A stretch of 9,071 nt of DNA from positions 1 through 9,071 of the forward strand of contig JBDTVS010000239.1 in the NCBI GenBank assembly GCA_040007095.1. Direction: 5' to 3'. Below the pieces are notes generated by a model. That model had not been told where the DNA came from. It made no database searches and saw nothing but the letters and a program-made list of their open reading frames with translations. Positions 1 through 6,181 of this stretch are shown piece after piece. The stretch's first letter is position 1; the number at the start of each line of letters is the position of its first letter. The stretch comes from JBDTVS01 sp040007095 (GTDB lineage: Bacteria > Acidobacteriota > Vicinamibacteria > Vicinamibacterales > CAVVIG01). Both the position numbers and the translations under genes were made by a program.

Positions 1-801
1 GCCATGCCCTGCATGACGGGCTGCCGTCCCGGCGACAAGGGCGACGGCCTTATCCACGAGTCGGGCGACGTCGCCGTCCGCGTCACCCCCGACGGCCTGA
101 TCGTCGTCGACGACAAGTTCGCCAGCCAAGCCGCCGACGTCTTCGCGCAGGTGAAGAAGGTCAGCCCGCTGCCTGTGAAGTACGTCCTCAACACGCACCA
201 CCACGCCGACCACGCGAGCGGCAACCAGTACGCGCGCGACACGTTCGGCGTGAACATCATCGCGCAGAGGAACATCCGCGCGAACTTCCTCCGGATCAAG
301 CAGCCGGGCGAGCCGAACATCACGTTCGCGAACGAGGCCGAGGTCTACCTCGGCGGCGTCGAGGTCAAGCTCCACTGGTTTGGCCGGGCCCACACCAACG
401 GCGACACCGTCATCGAGTTTCCGGACCTGAAGACGATCCACACGGGCGACATCATCATCGACGCGATTCCCGTCATCGATTACCCCGGCGGCGGCAGCGC
501 GATCGAGTTCCTCACGACGATCGACCGGATGCTGACCCTCGACTTCGACACGGCCATCCTCGGCCACGGGCGGACGATGACGAAGCAGGAAGTGCGCGAC
601 TACCGGATGCGGTTCGCGGAGATGAACCGCCGGATGAAGGCCCTCATCGACCGTAGCGTGACGAAGGACCAGCTCAAGACGTGGGACCAGGCGCGCGCCG
701 CGCTGAAGCTCGAGGAGCTGGGCTGGGAGAACACCGTCAGCTGGACGACCTTCTTCGCCGGCTTTTCGGCCTTTTACGACGAGATCGCTGCCTCGAAATG
801 A
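1..801 (+). CDS. MBL-fold metallo-hydrolase, 5' end cut by window
   Basis: This is a metallo-beta-lactamase superfamily hydrolase. The fold is clear; the substrate cannot be read from sequence. Numbered from the first in-frame ATG at position 4 (265 residues), the first metal motif is H65-H-H67-A-D69-H70 within 'NTHHHADHASGN'. The third-ligand histidine is H130 ('RAHTNGD'), the bridging aspartate is D149 ('HTGDI') and the last histidine is H188 ('LGHGR'). All metal ligands of a two-metal MBL site are therefore present. The preceding beta strands ('GDVAVRVTPDGLIVVDD') match the usual N-terminal sheet. The reading frame is open to base 1, no ribosome-binding site can be seen, and the family normally has more sequence and often a signal peptide ahead of this point, so the true start is probably off the window. 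The C-terminal helical tail after H188 is of normal length and ends at the TGA at 799-801. The gene is convergent with the cyclase-family gene at 950-1972. Confidence 0.9.
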   Translation, partial: AMPCMTGCRPGDKGDGLIHESGDVAVRVTPDGLIVVDDKFASQAADVFAQVKKVSPLPVKYVLNTHHHADHASGNQYARDTFGVNIIAQRNIRANFLRIKQPGEPNITFANEAEVYLGGVEVKLHWFGRAHTNGDTVIEFPDLKTIHTGDIIIDAIPVIDYPGGGSAIEFLTTIDRMLTLDFDTAILGHGRTMTKQEVRDYRMRFAEMNRRMKALIDRSVTKDQLKTWDQARAALKLEELGWENTVSWTTFFAGFSAFYDEIAASK

Positions 802-949
802 CGCCGATCGTCTTGGGGAGTCGAACGATGGTGCGACCACGACCGGCACGGTCGGTCGGACGACCGTAATGCGAGCTGGTGACGACGCTGCACTGGTCTC
901 GCAGAGGGCGCCGCGAGCCTGAGGAGCCGCGCGTCTGCCATCCGCGCGG
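802..949. other. Convergent intergenic gap with a small hairpin
   Basis: This gap lies between the 3' ends of two convergent genes. It contains a short hairpin, CGACCG (840-845), loop GCA, CGGTCG (849-854). It has no T-run on either side, so it is only a weak candidate for a bidirectional terminator. No coding signal was seen here. Confidence 0.3.
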
Positions 950-1972
950 TCAGAACATCGCGAGCGGATTCACCAACTGGCCTGTGCCGCCGGGGATCAC
1001 GTGCGGTGCGACGACCAGCATGAATTCCCAGCGGTTCTGGCGCGCCGCCTCCGCTGACAGCGGGACGAGATCTGGCGAATCCAGCAGCGGCAGGCCCATC
1101 GACGCCAGCGCCAACCGGTGGTCGGCCGAACGGAGACCATCGATCTGGCCGCCGTAACTGGCCTCCGGCACGGAATGGAAGCCGCTCGTCAGCGCCACGC
1201 CCCTGGCCTTCATCCACGGCAGGACGGAGAGATCGAAACCGCCACGGGTCGGACGCCCCTCGCGGTCGGGACCGGGATTGTGGGCGAACAGGGCGTCACC
1301 CGCGGAAACATGAAGGCCGGTCTGCTTCTCCCACGCCTCCAGGTCCGCCACCGTGACAGCCGCGCCGGGAGTATGCGCCGCCTTCAAGCGCGTCATGTCA
1401 ACGAGAATACCGCGCGTGACGATGGCGCCGTTCGGCCAGGTGTCGAGTCCCGATTTCAGGCAGCCGCCCCTCTCGCTAACGGAGCTCGTCAGGTCGGCGC
1501 CGTTGTAGAGATGGCCCTTGCCGTCGCTGTCGTGACAGATGGCATCCACATGCGTGTAGCCGCCGTGCGGATTGAGCCTCTGCACCTCGCCGCTGAAGCC
1601 GTCGTTGTGCTCCGGGTCGCCAGGCGGGATGGCGCGGAACCGCACCTCGTAGAACATCACGCCTTGAGGCTCGTCGGTGCCGGCCTGTACCGGGGGCGCC
1701 TTCATCAGGGTGGACTTGCGCTGCATCGAGACCACCACACCCTTTTTGGCGAGCGCCATCGCCTGGACGCGTTTGTCAGGGGTGATCAGGTTCAGGACGC
1801 CGATCTGATCGTCCTTGCCCCAGCGGCCCCAGTTGGAGAGCTCCGCCTGCCAGCGCTCGAACTGCTCGCGGCTGTAGGTCTGAGCCTCGGCCCGGGACAC
1901 CGGCGTCGCCGAGACCGCGCCGATCGAGGCGATCATGGCCAGTCCCAAGAGCCGGCAGCTGTTCTTCTTCAT
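950..1972 (-). CDS. Secreted cyclase-family (kynurenine formamidase-like) metal-dependent hydrolase
   Basis: The 340-residue product belongs to the cyclase family (Pfam PF04199 type: kynurenine formamidase, isatin hydrolase and relatives), which hydrolyse amide, lactam or ester bonds with Zn2+ or Mn2+. The start at 1972 is preferred over an in-frame ATG 34 codons upstream. It follows a strong purine-rich ribosome-binding site, and it opens a classical Sec signal peptide: MKKNSCR, a hydrophobic stretch at about 8-22, and likely cleavage after 'AEA' at about residue 30. The mature part has the 'W-G-K-D-D-x-I-G-x-L-N-L-I-T-P' signature (residues 51-65) of the long cyclase subfamily. The metal motif is 'HGGYTHVDAICH' (136-147), with H141, D143 and H147 as the likely ligands. 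The length is normal for the subfamily. The protein is expected in the periplasm or outside the cell, and its substrate is unknown. It lies downstream of, and on the same strand as, the secreted protein at 2317-3240, but the 344-bp gap argues for its own promoter. Confidence 0.88.
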   Translation of the reverse strand: MKKNSCRLLGLAMIASIGAVSATPVSRAEAQTYSREQFERWQAELSNWGRWGKDDQIGVLNLITPDKRVQAMALAKKGVVVSMQRKSTLMKAPPVQAGTDEPQGVMFYEVRFRAIPPGDPEHNDGFSGEVQRLNPHGGYTHVDAICHDSDGKGHLYNGADLTSSVSERGGCLKSGLDTWPNGAIVTRGILVDMTRLKAAHTPGAAVTVADLEAWEKQTGLHVSAGDALFAHNPGPDREGRPTRGGFDLSVLPWMKARGVALTSGFHSVPEASYGGQIDGLRSADHRLALASMGLPLLDSPDLVPLSAEAARQNRWEFMLVVAPHVIPGGTGQLVNPLAMF

Positions 1973-2316
1973 GTTCCTCTCTCCACAGTGGTGCTCTTCT
2001 TCAGCGTGTGACGACTGCCGATTCCCGTCCCGTCCGCGATTTTGGAACGCCGTTGTGACACGGCGAAGCTGCACACACCGCGTCGAGCACCGACTTTACA
2101 TCGAAGTGCCCGTAGGGTGCGAAAGCTCGGCCCAAGGTGCTGCGGGCTCGTTAGCGGGATCCATCCCGGAGGGTCGACGATCGGTTCGACATCGAGGGTT
2201 CGCCTACGACTCGGAATTCGCCGTCGACAGGTGCCGTCCTCTGCATCGCCCCGCGGCACAGGGACCCACCACGGCTGTACTATGCACAAGCTGAAAACGT
2301 CTCTCGTGATAGTCGT
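1973..2316. other. Intergenic region upstream of the cyclase-family gene
   Basis: This 344-bp stretch has no believable gene: the open frames here have arginine- and proline-rich, family-less translations. It presumably carries the promoter of the cyclase-family gene. One symmetric site is visible: CGCCGT (2048-2053), loop TGTGAC, ACGGCG (2060-2065), 75-95 bases upstream of the start codon. It could be an operator or an RNA hairpin. I could not pick out a convincing -35/-10 pair. Confidence 0.4.
1976..1984 (-). promoter_or_regulatory. Ribosome-binding site of the cyclase-family gene
   Basis: On the - strand this reads GGAGAGAGG. The GGAG part sits 8 nt before the ATG at 1972. This strong site decides the start codon, which is also the one that places the signal peptide at the N-terminus. 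Confidence 0.75.
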
Positions 2317-3240
2317 TCACCGTGGTGAGAGCCTTGCCTTATCATCCGCGCGGCCGGCGCTGAGCTCGTTTGGCACGGCATAATTGCCTTCCTGGCACGC
2401 GTACTCATATACCTGATACTTCGAGTCTCTCGTCAAGGGCATCGCCACCTTCCAAGGCTTGGCATATACCTTCGGATCGTCGATCGTGACTTCGTAGGCG
2501 ATTGTGTTCGGATCGACCGGGGTGAAGCGCTCGATCACGTGCAAAGCCTCACTTTGCGGGATGCCCCGGATACGCCCCGTTGCTGCGCTCGTCGCAATCG
2601 AACCCCTGTCATTGAAGTTCGTCGAGTCGACGACCAGCGTGTTTCCTTCCCAGTGACCTCGGGGATCGCCATTCCACTGGCGTATTTGTTCTCCAACGTG
2701 CGGACGGCCATCCAGCGGGATGATCCTCGCCTCGTGGATCATCTCGTAACGAATGACCACGAATTCAGGAGTCTGCAGAATCTGATAGGCGTTGTTGTAG
2801 CCGGCCGGGAACATCCCGCCCGGCACGCCGCGCGTGATGCAACGCACCCACGGAGTCTCGTGCACCCACGAGTCACCGAGGTGTGCGAGGTCATAATCTC
2901 GTTTGTCTTCCGCCCAAGGCAAAACCGGCACCTTCCCATCCGCGGGATCTACGACCATCGACGATCGTCGAGCGGGTGCCGCGCTTGTCGCGGAGACCGT
3001 CTCTCCCCAGTGTGCGGCGGGACCGACGCCGGCGGGAGCCGCGGGCAGTTGAACGCCGCCGGGCGTTTCGAACGGAGTGCTGTCGAAATTCACCCATGTG
3101 CCCTGCAAGTCGGGCTGACCGTCGGCGGTGCGGGGCGGAGTCCACGCCTTCGTCGTCCTGGATGCCGGAGCAGGAGTCTGGGCGTTTAGAATCAACGAAC
3201 TCGCCAGCGCAATCAATCCTGCAAGGATGGATCGTCTCAT
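2317..3240 (-). CDS. Secreted protein of unknown function, Acidobacteriota-type family
   Basis: The product is a 307-residue exported protein without an assigned biochemical function. The Sec signal peptide is MRRS followed by a hydrophobic stretch to about residue 19, with likely cleavage at 'LNA|QTPAP'. After it come the family hallmark 'WTPPRTADGQPDLQGTW' (33-49), a central block 'GDPRGHWEGNTLVVDSTNFND', then 'LHVIERFTPVDPNTIAYEVTIDDP' split over two strands, and the C-terminal block 'YEYACQEGNYAV' (278-289). I recognise this combination as a large paralogous family of secreted proteins, abundant in Acidobacteriota and usually called hypothetical. The start is supported by GAGG on the - strand at 3247-3250, 6 nt before the ATG. 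The gene could be cotranscribed with the cyclase-family gene downstream, but the 344-bp gap makes this uncertain. C282 is the only conspicuous conserved cysteine in the C-terminal block. No catalytic motif was recognised. Confidence 0.85.
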   Translation of the reverse strand: MRRSILAGLIALASSLILNAQTPAPASRTTKAWTPPRTADGQPDLQGTWVNFDSTPFETPGGVQLPAAPAGVGPAAHWGETVSATSAAPARRSSMVVDPADGKVPVLPWAEDKRDYDLAHLGDSWVHETPWVRCITRGVPGGMFPAGYNNAYQILQTPEFVVIRYEMIHEARIIPLDGRPHVGEQIRQWNGDPRGHWEGNTLVVDSTNFNDRGSIATSAATGRIRGIPQSEALHVIERFTPVDPNTIAYEVTIDDPKVYAKPWKVAMPLTRDSKYQVYEYACQEGNYAVPNELSAGRADDKARLSPR

Positions 3241-3308
3241 TCGAACCTCGTCTCAATATTCACGAATAACCTTACGCCGAGGGCAGTCAGGCCGCAAGCT
3301 GGGAAGCG

Positions 3309-3637
3309 TTGAAGATCGGCCGCGGCTACGCGGGCCTGCCGAAGCGGCTCGACCACACCGAATCGCTCGACAGGATACGGCTCGGGCAAACACGAGGAAG
3401 CCGGAGTCTTGCCGAGCGGCCAACGCTGGCCGGCCGGCATCGGCGGCCTGTCCGCTTCCATGCGGCCGAGCAAACCGTGGGCTCGACGCTCGCCTACATC
3501 AACACGTCCGGACACTTCCGTGGATCGAGCAGCCGGATGAGTTCCGGAAGATCTTGGCGACGTTTCTTGGTAAACCGTACTCCTGTTCAAGCCGGCAATC
3601 ATTACTGCGGCCTTTGAAGGAGATGGACAACGCATAG
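3309..3637 (+). pseudogene. Decayed C-terminal remnant of an alpha/beta-hydrolase
   Basis: Two overlapping forward frames together encode what looks like the last strand and helix of an alpha/beta-hydrolase. One frame (3309 onward) gives 'AAEQTVGSTLAYINTSGHF', ending at 3518. The sense then continues in another frame as 'WIEQPDEFRKILATFLGKP' from 3521. Restoring one base at 3518-3520 would give the typical 'SGHFPWIEQPDEF' catalytic-histidine loop (His codon 3513-3515) followed by the terminal helix. The part before about 3430 has no recognisable hydrolase sequence (no nucleophile elbow, and only about 200 bases before the start of the neighbouring gene on the other strand). So the gene is both truncated and frameshifted. 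The downstream frame runs to the TAG at 3635-3637, past the normal end of the family. The fold call rests on the GHF-PW-E-P-F pattern, which is characteristic, but the remnant is short. Confidence 0.6.
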
Positions 3638-3825
3638 TCGAGCGCTGAAGCTCGCATCGTCTGCAGTGGCGTTGAGCATCCTCGTGTCCTTCTCCATCTT
3701 CAGAACACGATACGAGCCGAATTGGCGGTCTTTGGCGTGTGGTGCGCCGGTATCGCGTTTCTTGAACAGCCGATCGGTGGGTGCCTGGTCTCGCCGGTTT
3801 GAGGAAAGTCTGCGTCTTGGACGGG

Positions 3826-3850
3826 CGCACCAGCCGGGGCGGCTGGTGCG
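3826..3850. repeat. Perfect 10-bp inverted repeat (hairpin)
   Basis: CGCACCAGCC (3826-3835), a 5-nt loop GGGGC, and GGCTGGTGCG (3841-3850). The arms pair without a mismatch and would form a very stable hairpin in either transcript. No T-run follows on either strand (TGTGACT on +, CCCGTCC on -), so an intrinsic terminator is only one option. A REP-like unit or a remnant of a mobile element is also possible. Confidence 0.6.
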
Positions 3851-3930
3851 TGTGACTCTGCAAATCGTCAGACGTGAATTTGCTAAGAATTTCTGAGTGC
3901 GAGGGACCGTCGAATCTCGTAAGTGGCGAT

Positions 3931-3990
3931 CAGCCGAAGAAAAGTCCCATCAGAAGCACCAGCCGAAAGTCCCGTCGGTGTCCCGTCGTC
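3931..3990. repeat. Imperfect short direct repeats 3' of tRNA-Leu
   Basis: CAGCCGAAGAAAAGTCCCAT (3931-3950) recurs in shortened form as CAGCCGAAAGTCCCGTC (3960-3976), followed by a third GTCCCGTC at 3980-3987. The copies are too divergent and too few for a CRISPR array or a clear tandem repeat. Confidence 0.35.
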
Positions 3991-4012
3991 GTCTGTAAGT
4001 TGCTGAATCTAA

Positions 4013-4098
4013 TGGTGCGGAAGGGGGGATTCGAACCCCCACGTTCTTGCGAACGCCAGCCCCTCAAGCTGGTGCGTCTGCCGTTCCGCCACTTCCGC
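4013..4098 (-). tRNA. tRNA-Leu (anticodon GAG), CCA encoded
   Basis: Read on the - strand, this folds as a complete class II tRNA. The acceptor GCGGAAG (4092-4098) pairs with CTTCCGC (4017-4023), followed by discriminator A and an encoded CCA (4013-4015). The D arm is GCG-GAACGGCAGA-CGC. The anticodon stem CCAGC/GCTGG encloses the loop TTGAGGG, so the anticodon is GAG (4063-4065), reading CUC/CUU leucine codons. The long variable arm CGTTC-GCAA-GAACG is typical of tRNA-Leu, and the T arm is GGGGG-TTCGAAT-CCCCC. Every stem pairs. It is transcribed divergently from the phosphatase gene and lies on the same strand as secG and tpiA. In E. coli the GAG leucine tRNA (leuU) directly follows secG, so the same-strand placement may be a stretched relic of that order. 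Confidence 0.97.
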
Positions 4099-4132
4099 GT
4101 GTCGAACACTCATCGCTTCGAACTTGACAATG

Positions 4133-4183
4133 CTTCGCAGCAAGATTGGCTTCGCAGCAAAATTGCCTTCGCAGCAAAATTGC
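4133..4183. repeat. Three tandem copies of a 17-bp repeat upstream of tRNA-Leu
   Basis: Unit CTTCGCAGCAAAATTGC. Copy 1 is 4133-4149 (two differences: CTTCGCAGCAAGATTGG); copies 2 (4150-4166) and 3 (4167-4183) are identical. A very weak further relative, CTTCGAACTTGACAATG (4116-4132), is in register. The array covers about 35-85 bases upstream of the tRNA 5' end on its own strand, so it overlaps the likely promoter zone. The unit is shorter than a CRISPR repeat and there are no spacers. Confidence 0.85.
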
Positions 4184-4458
4184 CAGTGTCCGAACCCTAC
4201 GAAGTATATGGCAGACGCGGGGTGTGGACAACACGGTCGGAAACGGATCCTGAGAAAGTCGAACTGGTGCCCGAGAACAGCACCTGCCGGCTCGCAGATC
4301 GCGAGCCGAACGCCCCCGTTGACGATTCGTCGCAAACGTCGACATGCGATCCGTGATCGCCGTGCGTTCCACCGTGCGGTCGAGCCTTTTACCGTCCCGT
4401 CATGCCCTGTTCATTTCGGCGTCGTCCGTTGTCCCTACCATTCCTGGCGGAGGCAATG
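4184..4458. other. Divergent intergenic region between tRNA-Leu and phoA
   Basis: No gene is supported. The region contains a perfect 8-bp hairpin, CGGCTCGC (4288-4295), loop AGATC, GCGAGCCG (4301-4308), without a T-run. There is a possible -35 box TTGACG at 4319-4324, but no good -10 at 16-18 bases. A weak pair with 11-bp spacing, CCGTCAT (4397-4403) and TGTTCAT (4408-4414), loosely resembles the geometry of a PhoB site upstream of the phosphatase gene. None of these is secure. Confidence 0.35.
4449..4453 (+). promoter_or_regulatory. Ribosome-binding site of phoA
   Basis: GGAGG sits 5 nt before the ATG at 4459 and only 2 nt before the ATG at 4456. This favours 4459 as the start over 4456 and over the ATG at 4402, which has no such site. 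Confidence 0.7.
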
Positions 4459-5859
4459 ATGAGACAACGACGGACGCTGCAGCGGATGACTGCTGCCACG
4501 GTGATCACGCTGGGGCTGGGAATCGCAGGGGTAAAACTATCGTCGAAGGCCGATCAGGCCGATCGCAGTCAAGACCTTCGCAAGGCGGTGGACGGAGGCC
4601 GCGCGAAGAACGTGATTCTGTTTCTCGGGGACGGCATGGGGGACTCGGAGATCACCATCGCCCGCAACTACCAGGCCGGTGCCAATGGACGGCTCTGGAT
4701 GGACACGCTGCCCTTCACCGGCGAGTACACCACGTATGCACTGCAGGAGAGCCATCCCACGCTCATCGACTACGTGACCGACTCCGCCGCGTCCGGTACG
4801 GGCTGGTCCACCGGGTTCAAGACCAGCAATGGACGAATTTCGTCAGTGGCCGGAACGGGCTCGGCCGTCACTCGAATTCCCACGATCCTCGAGCATGCGC
4901 AGCAGGCCGGCTATAACGTCGGCAACGTGACAACGGCGGAGTTGACCGATGCGACGCCCGCGGTACTCGATTCACACATCAACGACCGCGGCTGCCAGGG
5001 GCCGGCCAACATGGGCGCGTGCGGACCTTCCAAGAAAGAAGACGGCGGCCCGGGATCGATCGCCGAGCAATCCGTCGATCACCATGTCAACGTACTGCTT
5101 GGCGGTGGTCTCGCACGCTTTCAACAGACCATCACCGGTGGGCCGGACGTGGGCAAGACGGTCATCGCGTCGGCACAGCGGCAAGGCTACACCGTGGTGT
5201 TCGATGCCGCGAACCTCGGCGCGGTCACCGGTTCCCGCGTCCTCGGCCTCTTCAATGCAGGCAACATGTCCCTTGAATGGAGCGGTCTTCAGGCGCAGCC
5301 GTTTCCGGGGAGCGGCCTCCCTGGTGGGCAGACCTGCCTGGAGAATCGGCGGCTGCCGGGCGAGCCATCGCTGGCGGACATGACCGCCAAGGCGATCGAC
5401 CTGTTGGACGACAGCCAGCGCGGCGGAAAGCGACGCGGATTCTTCCTGCAGGTAGAGGGAGCGTCCATCGACAAGCAGGATCACGTCGAGGCGCCTTGTG
5501 AGCAAATCGGCGAGACGATCGCATTCGATCGGGCGATTCGGGTCGGCTTGCAGTACGCCCAGACCCACCCCGACACGCTGATCGTCGTCACCGCCGACCA
5601 TGCGCATACCAGCCAGATCGTGCCGGTCCCCGGCAACGAGCCGCCGGGGCGGCCGGGCACGCTCAGCACGCTGCTCACCAAGGGCGACCAGTCGATGATG
5701 ACGATTAACTACGCCACGCGGCCGCACGGACAGTCTCAGGACCATACCGGCTCCGAAGTTCGGATCGCGGCGCAAGGTCCGCAAGCGGTCAACGTGCTCG
5801 GCATCACCAACCAGACCGACCTGTTTCACACGCTTTCGCGGGCGTTGGGGCTTGAATGA
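4459..5859 (+). CDS. phoA: Alkaline phosphatase, PhoA type
   Basis: This is a periplasmic, Zn/Mg-dependent phosphomonoesterase that releases inorganic phosphate from organic phosphate esters. The 466-residue product lines up along its whole length with E. coli PhoA. The nucleophile is S109 in 'TDSAAS' (E. coli S102); D58 in 'LGDGMGD' matches D51; D164 and T166 in 'DATP' match D153 and T155; R177 matches R166. E333, D338, K339 and H342 in 'VEGASIDKQDH' match E322, D327, K328 and H331; D380 and H381 in 'TADHAH' match D369 and H370; H429 in 'DHTGS' matches H412. The cysteines C179/C188 and C293/C347 match both E. coli disulfides, supporting export. The N-terminus MRQRRTLQR followed by a hydrophobic stretch (about 11-25) is a Sec-type signal peptide; the cleavage site is unclear, perhaps 'SKA|D' near residue 31. 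The C-terminal 'LGITNQTDLFHTLSRALGL' is also typical. The gene stands alone: no pst, pho or regulator genes are in view. It converges with the persulfide dioxygenase gene across the structured region at 5860-6325. Confidence 0.96.
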   Translation: MRQRRTLQRMTAATVITLGLGIAGVKLSSKADQADRSQDLRKAVDGGRAKNVILFLGDGMGDSEITIARNYQAGANGRLWMDTLPFTGEYTTYALQESHPTLIDYVTDSAASGTGWSTGFKTSNGRISSVAGTGSAVTRIPTILEHAQQAGYNVGNVTTAELTDATPAVLDSHINDRGCQGPANMGACGPSKKEDGGPGSIAEQSVDHHVNVLLGGGLARFQQTITGGPDVGKTVIASAQRQGYTVVFDAANLGAVTGSRVLGLFNAGNMSLEWSGLQAQPFPGSGLPGGQTCLENRRLPGEPSLADMTAKAIDLLDDSQRGGKRRGFFLQVEGASIDKQDHVEAPCEQIGETIAFDRAIRVGLQYAQTHPDTLIVVTADHAHTSQIVPVPGNEPPGRPGTLSTLLTKGDQSMMTINYATRPHGQSQDHTGSEVRIAAQGPQAVNVLGITNQTDLFHTLSRALGLE

Positions 5860-5929
5860 GACCCGATCGCCGCTGTCATCCTGACACGCGCAAGCGCCCC
5901 GATTCGTGACACGCCGAACGCTGCACGAG
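5860..5929. other. phoA 3' flank
   Basis: This short stretch between the phoA stop and the MITE-like element holds a minor GCGC-AA-GCGC symmetry (5888-5897) and GATTCGTG at 5901-5908, an 8-mer that recurs at 6137-6144 on the far side of the element. No terminator with a T-run was found. Confidence 0.3.
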
Positions 5930-6132
5930 TGTCCCGAATTAGAGGTTGGTTGACTATTTTTCCGGAGCGCGGCGCCCGGCTGGCAAGGCGTGAGGCGCGA
6001 GAAGATCAAGAATATTTGAGTGCCGAGCAACGCAGCCAGACCCCGGGGTCCCCGCCGCCTGTTTCCCAAGGCGGTGGGGTGGAGAAGCGATGCCCCGCCC
6101 GGAAAATGTCGACGAATCTCTGATTCGGGACA
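5930..6132. mobile_element. 203-bp MITE-like element with terminal inverted repeats
   Basis: The left end, TGTCCCGAATTAGAGGTT (5930-5947), is matched on the opposite strand at the right end by TGTCCCGAATCAGAGATT (6115-6132), 16 of 18 identical. The similarity continues inward through GT-GAC and a T-run to CCGG, so the inverted repeats span about 36 bases (5930-5965) and 34 bases (6099-6132) with a few mismatches and a small length difference. Similarity stops abruptly outside the TGT/ACA ends, as expected for element termini. The flanks ACGAG (5925-5929) and ACTAG (6133-6137) could be a decayed 5-bp target duplication. The interior has no credible gene, but it contains a perfect 12-bp palindrome GACCCCGGGGTC (6039-6050) and a 10-bp hairpin (6050-6079). 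A non-autonomous transposon is the best reading. The transposase family is not identified. Confidence 0.7.
6050..6079. repeat. Internal hairpin of the MITE-like element
   Basis: CCCCGCCGCC (6050-6059), loop TGTTTCCCAA, GGCGGTGGGG (6070-6079). It is fully paired in the + strand RNA if one G-U is allowed. It shares base 6050 with the palindrome GACCCCGGGGTC (6039-6050), so the two structures are mutually exclusive at that base. Confidence 0.65.
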
Positions 6133-6137
6133 ACTAG

Positions 6138-6181
6138 ATTCGTGGAACCGGCCCGATTGCGTTCGGTCCAGTTCCACGAAT
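6138..6181. repeat. Long hairpin next to the MITE-like element
   Basis: ATTCGTGGAAC (6138-6148) pairs perfectly with GTTCCACGAAT (6171-6181). Inside, GG/CC and CCGA/TCGG pair with two single mismatches around a 6-nt loop TTGCGT. If G6137 is bulged, CTA (6134-6136) also pairs with TAG (6182-6184). It lies between two convergent genes and could serve as a bidirectional terminator or RNA-stabilising structure; no strong T-run follows on either strand. It may also be a separate small repeat element. Confidence 0.75.

Larger units (their letters stand above)
3638..4012. other. Non-coding stretch between hydrolase relic and tRNA-Leu
   Basis: No gene is supported here; open frames have no family-like sequence. 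The stretch holds a perfect hairpin at 3826-3850 and imperfect short repeats at 3931-3990, both listed separately. It lies 3' of tRNA-Leu, a position where integrated elements often leave debris, but I see no integrase or direct repeat of the tRNA 3' end. Confidence 0.4.

Noticed and set aside
1118..2011. Long open + strand frame (297 codons) opposite the cyclase-family gene
   Set aside because: It is the complement of a well-supported gene with signal peptide and metal motif; its own translation is Arg/Ala/Val-rich without any recognisable motif. High GC content produces such frames.
1973..2074. Upstream ATG at 2074 as start of the cyclase-family gene
   Set aside because: It would put 34 hydrophilic residues in front of a clear signal peptide, and the ATG at 1972 has the strong ribosome-binding site.
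3237..3863. Open - strand frame of 208 codons in the gene-free stretch
   Set aside because: The composition is Arg/Pro/Ser-rich with no hydrophobic core pattern or motif. The only family-like signal in this region is the frameshifted hydrolase relic on the + strand.
4133..4183. CRISPR array
   Set aside because: The units are 17 bp, directly abutting without spacers, and no cas genes are present.
3874..4356. Open + strand frame through the tRNA-Leu gene giving 'GGFEPP...' sequence
   Set aside because: This is the familiar spurious translation of the complement of a tRNA-Leu gene; the tRNA folds perfectly on the - strand.
4972..6177. Open - strand frame of 401 codons opposite phoA
   Set aside because: It is antisense to a full-length PhoA with every catalytic residue, and it also runs through the MITE-like element, so it is not a real gene.
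5930..6181. Integron attC sites
   Set aside because: The inverted-repeat pairs lack the paired core sites (GTTRRRY and RYYYAAC) at their ends, and no integrase or cassette array is present.
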